Virus record (IMG/VR): IMGVR_UViG_3300006327_000001
Span: 1 to 46,964 of that record
DNA length: 46,964 nucleotides
Origin: a virus
Strand: one strand, 5' to 3'
The position numbers were made by a program, and so were the translations under genes. Numbering within the stretch: position 1 is the stretch's first letter; each line of letters starts with the position of its first letter. The notes under the pieces are model-generated. The model was not told where the DNA came from, searched no databases, and saw only the letters and a list, made by a program, of their open reading frames with translations. Below, piece by piece: positions 34,701 to 41,550 of this stretch.

Positions 34701-37305
34701 GGCTTCCGTGACGTATGAACCTATCAACGAATTGTGTTACGTCGTCACCTGCGTGTAGCAGGATACCTGATCGTCCAACAAAATCTAAAAGAAATTCGCT
34801 TGATACAATCCAACGTTCAGCTTCGTTACCTGTAATGAATTTACGTATATAACTGTTGATTTGCGCTCTTGGCATGTGGGCTAAAGAACCCATTTTTACA
34901 AGAGCTTTAAATTCTGAGATAGAAGTAAGCGCATCAACACGATCCAAGTGACCGGCTTTAGGTACATATGTGATTAAAGATCTTGCAAACTTCGCAGGAT
35001 AATAGGCCATTGATGTGGCTGTCGCTAAACTAAATACTTTTAACTTTTCAGCTAATCCTACTTCCGCATTGAAACTTCCTGTAGGCGGTATGTTGTCTGT
35101 GTAATAATTTCTTGCGGCTCTCCACCAGCCTTTAGGAAGAACGTCACCTTTTTGAAGGTATCTAACCTTTCCTGTCTCATCAATTATGCGACCATCACCT
35201 TTGTAATAATTCAACAGGTCGCTAACTTCACCCTCATCCATAAGTCTTTTAAAGATTTCGCCTTCATCTAACATCTTTTGATGACGGCTAGTAATTAGAG
35301 TTACGTCCGCTTTTGATAAACCCATCATCATATTAGCCATTGAAGCTCGTTGATCTACGTCACGAATTTTAAGTAATGCACCCATATCAGCGTGACTAAT
35401 TTCTTTTGATAACGTGAGAACCCCATTATCAATATCTTCCATTAATAATGCGACTGCGGTGTAATCTTGTTTTTCTAAATACTCGCCAGATAATCTGGCT
35501 ATACCAGCAGTTATATCATTATGACTGTTCTTACCGAAATCAACAGTCTGATCCATTAAAGTTTTAACTCGTTGCCAAGATGCGCCTCTGAAAGTTAAAC
35601 GAGGAATAAATATTGCGTCAGGATCAACGCCACCCATCTTTGATGATAATGCTCTAGCACCTAAATCGTCTTTAAGAAAATTCCAAAACCCATCATATGT
35701 TGACAAGTCTTGTGGTTTTACTCTTTGTCCAGTAGCGGTTACCCAACCATCATCCAATCGGGCTTTCAAGTTGTATTCAATCATGTGTTGAAGCCCTTGT
35801 TCCATTCCCGGAATTAATCTAGTGAACTCTTCAAGCAAAGCATCTGCATCAACACTTGCTAGATCAGGGTGCCTCTTAAGTAGTTCTTCTTCTACTTTCG
35901 CGTAGGTCGCATCTACACCCATCTCATCGCGAATAGCTATCCGAGCATCTTCTGTTCTATTAAGTTTGTCGAAAGTTTCATTGACTTTTTCAATAAACCT
36001 GTTCCTAGCATTAGCGTTCATCCTCACTAAAGGATTCAATAACCCAACTGCACGTAACCCTCTATGGCTTCTTGACCATTCACTCATCAATTCATCGTGC
36101 GTGTTGCTAAGTCTCGCCATTTCTGATCGAGGTAGTTTGCCTCCATGCTCACGAACTATTCTCGAATATTGTTCAGCTAAATCTATTGTCTTCCAAGCGT
36201 CAGCATTACGTATACCCATCTTGGTTAGTTTCGCCGCAGAAAACGCTGGTCCAAGTAGCCATGTTGTCGGATCAAATACAATCCCTGTAGCTATTGTCCC
36301 AGTCGTACCTACCATTTTGCCGTACAGACTGTCAGGTGCCGCGTCAGGTAAGAAAGGCAGATACTTGTTGAACATTCTTATAGAACCATTGAACGTATCT
36401 AATTTGTTTGATTGTAAAATAGCTAATGCTTCTTGACTGTCTTCTCTTGCTAAAGATTCATACCAATCCGAATGCAAATTGATTGCGTCTTCTATTGGTC
36501 TGCCACGCGCTTCCATTTCATCTTTAAAATATTCAGCGACCGCATCATTCCCTTGAGCTACATACATTCTTAATAGCTTTGTTCTATCAGGTCCCACTAA
36601 TTCTAAAGCGTCAGCAATAGTATCTTTACTGTAGGAATCATTTTCTAAACGTGTGTTGTTCCATGCTTCTCTCCATTTAGGAGGTTTAAACATAGAGTTA
36701 GCACCAAGTTCTTCTAAATACATTAAACTTCTAGTGAAGCGTTGCCCAGCTCTCCAACTTTTTTCAACACCCTCCCAAAGAGATGAACCTACAAAACCTA
36801 AACCAGCGCCAACAGCTTTGACTGGAGCTAACGCCGCTTTTGGTAAAGCAAGAGGAGTACCCCAACTTCTATCATCCAACCAGTTATCAAAAGGATTAAA
36901 AGGAATGTCCCAAGTTAAAGCTCGTTGCCACCAAGGGCGTTCATCTTGTTTTTTATCAGGCAACTCGTAACCAGCACTTAACATCATTTGTTGAGTTGTT
37001 GGTGGGAGATTAGCAAATTCAGAAGGCTGGAATGTTTTAGGAACTTTTTTAAAATTCTCTATCTGTTGCCTTAAATAGATTTGATCGTTAGCTGTATAAA
37101 GAGTCTCAAGCTGTTTGTCTATAGATATGTTGCTACTAGCTAAATCAACTAGCCGAGTAGAAAGTTCCGGTCCTTGAATAAATCTACCGGCACCACTTCG
37201 CATAAGCGTAGCGTAATTCTCTCCATACATAATGGAGTTGAGATTGTCTTCTCGCCCCCAGTTTCGGTTACTTGATGTAACTGGGTTAAATCTAGAATTG
37301 ACCAT
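25753..37305 (-). CDS. Giant polyvalent internal virion protein (3850 aa) with SLOG, ASCH, AlkB, FGDN and NADAR domains
   Basis: One open frame takes up a quarter of the window. Residues 1-1220 and about 3080-3850 are helical, Trp/Arg-rich virion-type sequence (for example WRPAVLLRLGYVARNGGEEL and QTMVNTAVPFWFAEDTFLRR) like the large core or ejection proteins coded next to portals. Between them lies a domain series: HELNH (1229-1233); DUF2493-type SLOG (1301-1417; MITGQR, GGARGVD, AGPIRNKRM); ASCH (about 1825-1963); AlkB dioxygenase (2000-2207; H2116, D2118, H2186, R2200, R2206); a phage FGDN domain (2235-2353); NADAR (2360-2484; LSNF, E2394). Residues 2485-3080 are unassigned. It is likely packaged and injected to counter host defences, as proposed for polyvalent proteins. 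It overlaps its neighbours at both ends (14 and 4 nt). Confidence 0.85.
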   Translation of the reverse strand: MVNSRFNPVTSSNRNWGREDNLNSIMYGENYATLMRSGAGRFIQGPELSTRLVDLASSNISIDKQLETLYTANDQIYLRQQIENFKKVPKTFQPSEFANLPPTTQQMMLSAGYELPDKKQDERPWWQRALTWDIPFNPFDNWLDDRSWGTPLALPKAALAPVKAVGAGLGFVGSSLWEGVEKSWRAGQRFTRSLMYLEELGANSMFKPPKWREAWNNTRLENDSYSKDTIADALELVGPDRTKLLRMYVAQGNDAVAEYFKDEMEARGRPIEDAINLHSDWYESLAREDSQEALAILQSNKLDTFNGSIRMFNKYLPFLPDAAPDSLYGKMVGTTGTIATGIVFDPTTWLLGPAFSAAKLTKMGIRNADAWKTIDLAEQYSRIVREHGGKLPRSEMARLSNTHDELMSEWSRSHRGLRAVGLLNPLVRMNANARNRFIEKVNETFDKLNRTEDARIAIRDEMGVDATYAKVEEELLKRHPDLASVDADALLEEFTRLIPGMEQGLQHMIEYNLKARLDDGWVTATGQRVKPQDLSTYDGFWNFLKDDLGARALSSKMGGVDPDAIFIPRLTFRGASWQRVKTLMDQTVDFGKNSHNDITAGIARLSGEYLEKQDYTAVALLMEDIDNGVLTLSKEISHADMGALLKIRDVDQRASMANMMMGLSKADVTLITSRHQKMLDEGEIFKRLMDEGEVSDLLNYYKGDGRIIDETGKVRYLQKGDVLPKGWWRAARNYYTDNIPPTGSFNAEVGLAEKLKVFSLATATSMAYYPAKFARSLITYVPKAGHLDRVDALTSISEFKALVKMGSLAHMPRAQINSYIRKFITGNEAERWIVSSEFLLDFVGRSGILLHAGDDVTQFVDRFIRHGSHHYDVLKQDGVSIFGMSAPRGIFVSDMNLAQMSRMNVIPNYRELAAVAKYINMYKRFGWMTPIPWIDKWMGRIWRPAVLLRLGYVARNGGEELFSWMLREGPGSYVNNKLARTAAGKVIVWDEYGRKMVKNIDELSDMDHRLLIGKPFGRLIRSVNEIAGVGDYAITRKALSNVLKGPEGGIAWGFKDDATRLAAFEFERAKLIREMNTKTKMARFIQQRAHGFSNNVSRWIGDTSRNLGIPTKQDLAERWLRRRDPDAEARIGNIQHALSNPTMMDAVAKDILNTHDTYLNFSKNSLDTAMRDAGFGQTLSQLVKLPIDYSTTQLRVVQNNPGQSPDYTLALAQSAEIHAEDAGAVAALHELNHFVNLEDEARLAPIINEMISQLPTQGQREFHIGRAEIPARHVPASKGGIIPAEGAEITEQALQAAKEAEPITVMITGQRFWKKDKATGKMVRAMSEQDEARIKKAIDDSLAQLPPGSTVRVGGARGVDEYAEQVANRLGLNVEQYYIPETQGSSIQKGSKHPESWDKKTGAGAKAGPIRNKRMLEGRPIEGGERGLADKTWAFHSGKGFETQEADKTLDIGKRSFILGKIKGLGRDAESPLKVAYLPFAAFRKMSGGMSNPEFLLNQVIAIKSGDQTVLVRITGGAIRQGEEIAQLLKNDNMLISPKFMQEMKKPKNWVKKGSVLDDNIKNWDPNFPDGGPRAVELRFEYIGPQTNPAEVQAGLKWEGGTADAMNQSLSAGVKIDTQANFGKPEIAGAEELAEVSAYNKAKGDASRKASRDYDEVTENGVTRLTVYDTKTATKAEDIPAVAGIEPKTPMQSLLWFVEALPPRVRRVLENNLDDAIKGNASWEEIVNSVLSYIPYKIRHLWHDLLMPPVDGVIRSPRYLEVFRKETVEALGVKESDLGAALPARTKRTLSRTVQDYSGGFRQYIFQPGEAHPVPMNFDYGQRGALPKAAHITSDDTFTAILDGQRTATTRKDAQVEGVKVGDYLKFTKTKHGVPSEPIYVRVTEVRKTDTLTPEEWALPEGYSPKAAAENWKTTGGDPQIEAAESLASAGFAIPADTPAKVYGYRGGPYGEGHTQILFEMVNPETGIAIKAQPQKSANHRQLEAGGANIDSYPAALRGEFTIDELLGELSDFWWDAHYKQNKATGPKIIVVGEVGESYGYTGKRFNLIDDGKSKPGAKLSDERPMGGNWIESDTQAGWPPAIARILKRVEEETGYKFDIAIIQRYDSGSVDLGWHFDKLPDQTPEEIIASVNFGETRNFQFRPRWREDGKEYGYRTDRSEHHIDMPLEDGDIFLMREGTQQNWEHRVTRGLSHERLGPRINITFRRSNPALISQARLARVDDAEKMVTGRTMSQTDRMTPELLRANPDTVYLFGDNIAGKGKAGQAVIRDEPNAYGIPTKHEPNNKETSFFSDRDFEKFTKAKIDEAFARIPEGANVVYSTDGIGTGLAQLPSRAPKTYEYIMSKLKELAGPDARKQASVVTEVHYKKGLNTVLSNFHQEEFVFRGVAFSTAEGAYQAWKTGEYVPGFENLTGAAAKSKGRKLAPDTDTNTELMREILQSKFDQSPTFREELLASGQITHPVKDTFWAGKFPELLEELKSSVQGSTDHPLISFPSPIRGVTVEAFSNPQGNLASLSHSDGSFSIDLRAIEEAYENRSFTGTAFDSLKQFGWFNADEFVTMLATRNIVPSQLSDAERFVELVNLYADTRGIDAVIGLDTPLTDQFALMAYVWETQMSRLRYGYNIGPADNVEAVARANQANMLTFSELGIPIPNITDGIPRGNQSTQIAHWLFGNPGRYKNISKLHYSEEALRDSMHKAYVGAHTTPEGQQAHTSAVRSNISTDPAAPYISHAVPDSVVRGFVPMLPTSVAEDLTSLMIADPELVGATNKFHQIFQETLTRKLDEIGGTGPKRQSTGVVATTQLLNPAVSIKGARNSGITYMKLAEQWADAGHFPLVTASTDPMVAKAIAESVVETIAEMKGVPVEQIGLPRIGTKDLHGDEFFNQPGYYRRERERNAQTPDWDLERGGLTSTESNASFGDIGTMNHVYGFASDGRGAVTSAQMGESGLRGEIVFGIGAHRLSPFEGLTPVPMSTNGEYQVSKKIIARHKDGLRPNAIIDPDNSTELAWYKPDEWDLEEQIFSGPTIHNAISETGQLVIDNLLHTYTNQSRRGGTTTPLKTFHPWVDEVINDAPVDAGRMQANADSDGWWNSAPQELVGFAPAEAEDQSAFYLKLFRGFFDGVVHPMLGAMVREPLFHEYLTTGMKQTEGFRQAYFHAPDRFKTLNTRLGKTSSVNDNKQLVINGWEDFVKQNALSRVPDADDPVTGLFYAIENRNKKGVEKHLDVILNGTEETAPLSLSPQITEFFEELYVMASSNTKVDAKLLDDFFSYNTGLEKQLELWRDAGLQRAMTLTSSFIDDHRIRSNFQTMVNTAVPFWFAEDTFLRRFARGLAHNPLMLRNLNLFTGALRDMGIVQKDQYGNDILVIPGSGATVGFVMELADRTPIVNRIFGGNLGSVAKPNLASSLHVIPGYDLDRMGQMGFGPLLSIPINLVANIDSTIRKTFENNLSGGRFTPENRGEVVWSAVVPQVIARPVSAIMDGFGFESKGKIKAQMEVIKYLGLHGQLPTPEEIASQPNPEVFMERFMAKVAQMGRQYSLLQTMTWWAGPATARLHDLMNNESFERNQDLWELVGNGVPWEEAYGMWMEKIIAEEGEFDPFKHTPFMVGTHKKGTVAVLETTEQANDWIVDNNPFINNFPNTAAFFMDRGFDSDDDDYEADAKARLVAHGLLELQTPVEYLNEVYYKSAMPQYQKMKTDYLEKKYALLANKQDTSGLDRQWDADNLQFMTSNPVFAKEYQGGRSRDKREASMKEIELLVNNPDKVPEGPYKADLLAVMGLATQMEKDLFKLKGQTTGEASELRNNIKVMVYLTLRDFVRGKPWLNEIYYSLVLPLLGENFVAKFENGLIKV
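29853..30234 (-). other. NADAR (YbiA-like) domain within the giant protein
   Basis: Residues about 2358-2484. LSNFHQEEF (S2376 to F2378), FSTAEGAYQAWK with the conserved E2394, ILQSKFDQSPTFREELL and DTFWAGK (W2468) match the NADAR family. Members cleave N-glycosidic bonds in ADP-ribose-linked substrates, and some remove ADP-ribose from guanine in DNA. Confidence 0.82.
30245..30600 (-). other. Phage FGDN...GIGTGLA domain within the giant protein
   Basis: Residues about 2235-2353. NPDTVYLFGDNIAGKGKAGQA (F2254-N2257), then IRDEPNAYGIPTK, FFSDRDF and DGIGTGLAQL (G2324). I know this pattern as a stand-alone phage protein of uncertain function; the Gly-rich loops suggest nucleotide or ADP-ribose binding. 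I am not sure of its database name. Confidence 0.7.
30680..31305 (-). other. AlkB-type 2OG-Fe(II) dioxygenase domain within the giant protein
   Basis: Residues about 2000-2207. Metal ligands H2116 and D2118 (WHFDKLP) and H2186 (WEHRV), and the 2-oxoglutarate/catalytic arginines R2200 and R2206 in RINITFR (the AlkB R-x-N-x-T-x-R motif), are all present, with PPAIARILKRVEEETG and SVNFGETRNFQFR. Expected to remove alkyl lesions from DNA or RNA bases. Confidence 0.88.
31415..31830 (-). other. ASCH domain within the giant protein
   Basis: Residues about 1825-1963. FTAILDGQRTATTRK (D1843 to K1852) is the classical ASCH start, followed by VGDYLKFT, a V-x-V-x-E-V strand and EGYSPKAAAENWKTT. ASCH domains resemble PUA domains, bind RNA, and include N4-acetylcytidine amidohydrolases. 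Confidence 0.7.
33055..33405 (-). other. SLOG (DUF2493-type) domain within the giant protein
   Basis: Residues about 1301-1417. ITVMITGQRFW opens the fold; VRVGGARGVDEYAEQVANRLG (G1354, G1355, R1357, D1360) is the Rossmann-like loop; AGPIRNKRM (1407-1415) is the third signature. SLOG domains bind nucleotides or ADP-ribose-like ligands and appear in several anti-phage systems. Confidence 0.85.
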
Positions 37306-37675
37306 TACGTAAATGGTCTTTCAAATCATCTGCCGCCATTCTGACAGCAGGGTCAGGAACATGTTCCGCTAAATCACTTAAAAAAGCCGCGGCTCTCGTC
37401 TTGTTGCTAATAATAAATTGTTGAGGACGAGAACGCATGTTCGTACCTTGAGCTGTTAATGGCGTAATAGTATTAGGGAAACTCGATGCCGCTTCCACAG
37501 GATTCACAGGAAGGTTTTGTTCAGGAACCGCACCTGTAGCACCAACAGTCGGATCAGACATATCCGGCATACCTATGTCTTTAATCAGTCCTTCATTAGT
37601 TTGAACTTCACCATAATCAGCGCCAGCCGCCATTGGTGTAGTTTTAACAGGAAGATTCTTTTTAGCTCTGACCAT
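37292..37675 (-). CDS. Hypothetical protein between portal and giant protein (127 aa)
   Basis: Unrecognised. The N-terminal two thirds are Pro/Gly/Thr-rich and probably disordered; the C-terminal part (TRAAAFLSDLAEHVPDPAVRMAADDLKDHL) is a helical domain. It shares one base with the portal stop and overlaps the giant gene by 14 nt. It could be a head completion protein or a chaperone linking the giant protein to the portal. Confidence 0.55.
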   Translation of the reverse strand: MVRAKKNLPVKTTPMAAGADYGEVQTNEGLIKDIGMPDMSDPTVGATGAVPEQNLPVNPVEAASSFPNTITPLTAQGTNMRSRPQQFIISNKTRAAAFLSDLAEHVPDPAVRMAADDLKDHLRNGQF

Positions 37676-39492
37676 TAGCTAGTCCTTAATGCACTAGCTA
37701 ACTCTTGTACTGCGCCCGGAGAAAATCCTTCTGTGGGTTGTTCAGCAGGGGCTTGTCCTAATCCTTGTGCGCCAGCCGCCATCCCCATCGCTTCTTCAGG
37801 TGCCATCATTTGACCCTCTTCAGGTGGAGGGGCTACCGCCGCTTGCTCCTCACGAATTTCACGGTCAGCTTGTTCGATCGCTTCAAAAATATCAAGCCCT
37901 TTCTTACGGTGCTTCTCTATTTTAGAAACATAAACAACTGGTAGCTGTCCTGATAATGCTTGCTGTTGTATCGCCTGCATTACTGCTTCTTCCAAAAGTT
38001 CTTCATCTACTCTGCGACCTTCAGCTTCAGCATCTTCAATAAATGGATGCTTAGTACGGAAAGTTCTTAGACTGATACCTTTCATACCAAGCAACTGGCC
38101 TAATTGAATTGTCGTTCCTTGAACATCTGCGCCGGGGACTGAGTACGAAACCACATTGTCATATGTCTCAAAATGTTCGTTTGGAGTAAATTCTACTTGA
38201 CCCAAATCCCCAGCGTAACCAGTGAACATAGAGAATTTTTTACTACCGAAATAACCTTTATAAGAAGCGAATAGGCATTCGTTTAGATGAGGAAGATGAG
38301 CCTCCATAATCTCTTGCATTTCTTGGATACGCGGATCCAATGCCGCGCCCATAAGCGAGTCGATTCCTCTACCTGTACGTAACGCTCCGTAAGTTTCCCC
38401 ACCAATTTGTGGGACGGTTCCTGTCGATACACGAGCATTTCTTTCCAATCTGTCGATGGCAATATTTGTACTCGGATCAGGGCTTGATCTTAATTCGCCT
38501 ATTTCTTCTGCGTCGAGAAGTATGTTTACTTCTCCTTCACGACCGTCTTTCCATTCACCTCCGACGATCATAGGCACCTGACCCGATCGTCCTATTATAT
38601 ACCTATCAGGGAAGATAGCTTTTTCCTGTGCCATTATTTCCAACGCCATCATTTTTGACATAAGATCCACGATTCCTACAACATTTGATATTGAGGAAGC
38701 AATCTTATCTAAGCTGACTCGACCCGGAGTTATCACACAAGGCATACCAGCTTTGTTCGGTGCGCGTGACAATTCAATCTGTGTGCTGTGTCTAGAATAT
38801 GTATTGTTCTCAAAGAAGTGATGGTATCTTGGCCCCATGATGCCGATGACTATATGTTCGTCATCTACCCATTCGCAAACATCCCATAGTTCTTGTCGTG
38901 ATTTTTCATCAGAATTTACAGGTCCACCATTTTCTTCTCTGGAAGCAGGGTAATGCGCTCTTAACCAGTCGCCTGATTTGCCGTAAATAAACCCACAATT
39001 TCGTGGTGGATCTACGTCTTCGTATGCTTTCGGTTCTGGATATACACCCAAAGGATCACGTATATCAATACGTGGAAGCCCCTTATTAAAATCTGGTGTT
39101 ACCACTAAACAAGATGTGGCATACCCAGCTAAATGCCTATAAGCGCGGCGCATTTTAATCTTATATTTAGATGAATACCATGTCGCAGACAACGCTCTTC
39201 TACGAATATCAGCATACTCTCTTGACCTGATACCACGTTCTTTAGACTGATCTACAGCTGGGCATCCGATAAAAGGCATCACTGATGCGGCTCTTTGAGC
39301 TACAGCATCAATGTTCTCTGATATTAAAGCAGGGGTAAGAGGAGGCAGAACAGGTTCTTCATCCATTGATGGCAACGGTATGACATATTCACCGTTGTAA
39401 CGCTCCTTTATTTCGAGCATTCGATCCAATAAAGGGCTTTGTGCGTCTTGTCGTTGTCGTATTATTGATACAATTTCATCAAATGTATACAT
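37675..39492 (-). CDS. Portal protein (605 aa)
   Basis: Forms the dodecameric vertex through which DNA enters and leaves. It is recognised by place (directly downstream of the terminase, TAATG-coupled), length, and the portal-like N-terminus LLDRMLEIKERYNGEYVIPLP followed by LTPALISENIDAVAQRAASVMP, a conserved GYATSCLVV strand region, IDIRDPLGVYPEP, and the wing/stem helix around VGIVDLMSKMMALEIMAQEKA. The acidic Pro/Gln-rich C-terminus (AAVAPPPEEGQMMAPEE) is a flexible tail. Confidence 0.8.
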   Translation of the reverse strand: MYTFDEIVSIIRQRQDAQSPLLDRMLEIKERYNGEYVIPLPSMDEEPVLPPLTPALISENIDAVAQRAASVMPFIGCPAVDQSKERGIRSREYADIRRRALSATWYSSKYKIKMRRAYRHLAGYATSCLVVTPDFNKGLPRIDIRDPLGVYPEPKAYEDVDPPRNCGFIYGKSGDWLRAHYPASREENGGPVNSDEKSRQELWDVCEWVDDEHIVIGIMGPRYHHFFENNTYSRHSTQIELSRAPNKAGMPCVITPGRVSLDKIASSISNVVGIVDLMSKMMALEIMAQEKAIFPDRYIIGRSGQVPMIVGGEWKDGREGEVNILLDAEEIGELRSSPDPSTNIAIDRLERNARVSTGTVPQIGGETYGALRTGRGIDSLMGAALDPRIQEMQEIMEAHLPHLNECLFASYKGYFGSKKFSMFTGYAGDLGQVEFTPNEHFETYDNVVSYSVPGADVQGTTIQLGQLLGMKGISLRTFRTKHPFIEDAEAEGRRVDEELLEEAVMQAIQQQALSGQLPVVYVSKIEKHRKKGLDIFEAIEQADREIREEQAAVAPPPEEGQMMAPEEAMGMAAGAQGLGQAPAEQPTEGFSPGAVQELASALRTS

Positions 39493-41210
39493 TAATAAAC
39501 CTTACTTGTAGACACACTTGACTTCCAAGGTAGTCCTTTATACCTGAATTGTGAAGAGTCAACACTATATGATTGCTTTCTTTGTCGCCATAATATCCAT
39601 ATGAACCAGAGCGCCATTACCTGATCCTGTCTTAGTCTAGTACCGCGTTGTAATGGTCGCCATGCTTTAAGCTGTCTAATCAATTCATCAGCCTGATGGC
39701 GTGTGGAAGGATCATCAGCATATGGGATCTCAATTTCTTGTCGCATAAACGATAAAGCCATAGAAGGAACACCAATATTTTCATCATATTTGTTTACACC
39801 TGTTAAATGTTCCCTTACACGGAACCCATATCGTTCCGTCATTTCAACTAGTCTTTCATCACGAGATAACCCTTTTTGGAATACCATCGCTTCTATAACA
39901 ACATCTGTTACAGATGAACCATTTTGTCCACATCTCAATACAGCTTCTTCAACTACTTGTAGTATCTGTTCATTACGTGTCAGCCCCACATCTTCACGAA
40001 CGAAAAGAATCTTCAATTTGTCTTCATGTGGAGTAGCCGCAATCACACAGTTGTTAGAACCAAGAGCAGGGTCTAAACCGATATAAACACTACAATTCTT
40101 TGGTGGGTGATGATTCACGGAACGTAATGGATTTAAACATTTCTTTATAGATTCCTCATCAAAAGTAGCTTCAGCTGAAGAAGATGGTTGTTGCATATAG
40201 TTACGTGACCATGCCTCTTCCCCAACTTTACGACGAATCCTGTCAAGAGCTTCCATAGAGAACATCTCAGGCCACAAAGGTTCAGGTTCATCATTCTCAT
40301 TTTGTATAATGGCAGGGAATCTAATAACACTTAGAATGTCAGGATCTATCTCCCTCATTACCCTTTCATAGAAATCATCTTCACCTACACGAGTACCATT
40401 AATACTCGTTCGACCATTCTCACCCGGACGAGTAAGCCAGTCCTGACGGAAAATCTCGAACATCTGTTCTGTAAGATTCAACGAAACACGAGATTGAATA
40501 TCATCAATGTGTAGATGATCGGTACGTGTACCAGCAATCTTCGATCGCCAACCTAAAGAAACCATAGAATAATCACGCTCATCGTGACGAGACTTCTTAA
40601 ACACGTTAAAATAATCAGCACCCCACGCTTGAGCAGTTTTACGACCGCTCTGATTTTGAGGTACGAAAGGTCCATATTTAGCTACATATTTAGGGAAAGG
40701 TCCATGAGGTTCCATCCGGCTACGTATACGCCCAAGAATTTTGCGCGCCATGTCTTGGCCCTCAGATCCGACGGTGATCCTGAATTCGGGATTTGTCGCC
40801 AATTTGTAGCAGAAGTAGTCCTCGGCAAGCGTAGTTTTGCCGTGTTCTGGAGGCCAGAGAATCAGGGTAATGTTTCCGGGTGGTGTGTTTTCATACGCTT
40901 CGATGGCTTTGATATGGAACCAAGGGGACATGTGCCCGAAATAGTGACTTCTGAAACTTTGAAAAGTGCCGTCCCACTTCTCCATACCGCCGTCAGCGAC
41001 CGCTTTAGCTCTGATGGAGTCCGCTTTCTCAGCGAAATCAGGTATGCGTTGTCTCCACTTATCGTAAGCGGATCGGGTGACCCCAGCGATAGCACACGCC
41101 TTAGAGATAGTTCCATGCTCCGCGAGTCCTTCAAGGAACAATTCACGAGTCTTCTGTCCCCTGACTTTGCTGACGTTGCCGCCATGTTGTTCATGCGTAG
41201 TATTAGTCAT
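39492..41210 (-). CDS. terL: Terminase large subunit with N-terminal HTH (572 aa)
   Basis: DNA-packaging motor. Residues about 20-75 are a TerS-like helix-turn-helix (GTISKACAIAGVTRSAYDKW) fused in front. The ATPase has Walker A in WPPEHGKTT (121-127) and Walker B in HLHIDDIQ (D236, D237); the RNase H-like nuclease starts at YIGLDPALGSNN (about 366), with further acidic residues at VIEAMVFQKG and near the C-terminus. No separate small terminase was found, so the HTH may replace it. AGAGGGG precedes ATG 41210. Confidence 0.9.
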   Translation of the reverse strand: MTNTTHEQHGGNVSKVRGQKTRELFLEGLAEHGTISKACAIAGVTRSAYDKWRQRIPDFAEKADSIRAKAVADGGMEKWDGTFQSFRSHYFGHMSPWFHIKAIEAYENTPPGNITLILWPPEHGKTTLAEDYFCYKLATNPEFRITVGSEGQDMARKILGRIRSRMEPHGPFPKYVAKYGPFVPQNQSGRKTAQAWGADYFNVFKKSRHDERDYSMVSLGWRSKIAGTRTDHLHIDDIQSRVSLNLTEQMFEIFRQDWLTRPGENGRTSINGTRVGEDDFYERVMREIDPDILSVIRFPAIIQNENDEPEPLWPEMFSMEALDRIRRKVGEEAWSRNYMQQPSSSAEATFDEESIKKCLNPLRSVNHHPPKNCSVYIGLDPALGSNNCVIAATPHEDKLKILFVREDVGLTRNEQILQVVEEAVLRCGQNGSSVTDVVIEAMVFQKGLSRDERLVEMTERYGFRVREHLTGVNKYDENIGVPSMALSFMRQEIEIPYADDPSTRHQADELIRQLKAWRPLQRGTRLRQDQVMALWFIWILWRQRKQSYSVDSSQFRYKGLPWKSSVSTSKVY

Positions 41211-41223
41211 GGCCCCTCTTGGG

Positions 41224-41550
41224 TTAAGAATGATCGAAAACTGACTTCTCTACCTCTATCGCAACAGTTTCGGTACCAACAACCCCGCTAGTTCCTTCAA
41301 ACTTCACGGTATGTGTACCTACTTGATCTAAGGTCACATCAACATAGTACTTGCCTGTGCTTAATCTATTGATACTGGTTTCGAGATTCGTGGTGGTACC
41401 GTCAGGTTTCTTCTGATAGACATTGACTGATTCATAAATACCATCTGCCCAACTTCCATCTGAGTCTGTTGGATCAGTTAATACCGATGGGTCACTAGAC
41501 CAGAAAGAACCTGTGACTCTGACCACATCTCCTTTGTCATATTTTGCCAT
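41224..41550 (-). CDS. Ig-like small virion protein (108 aa)
   Basis: Unrecognised, all-beta: alternating Val/Thr pattern (GDVVRVTGSFW, KYYVDVTLDQVGTHTVKFEG, VGTETVAIEVEK) like an immunoglobulin-type domain used as capsid or tail decoration. It shares one base with the upstream gene (TAATG) and lies just before terminase. Confidence 0.55.
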   Translation of the reverse strand: MAKYDKGDVVRVTGSFWSSDPSVLTDPTDSDGSWADGIYESVNVYQKKPDGTTTNLETSINRLSTGKYYVDVTLDQVGTHTVKFEGTSGVVGTETVAIEVEKSVFDHS

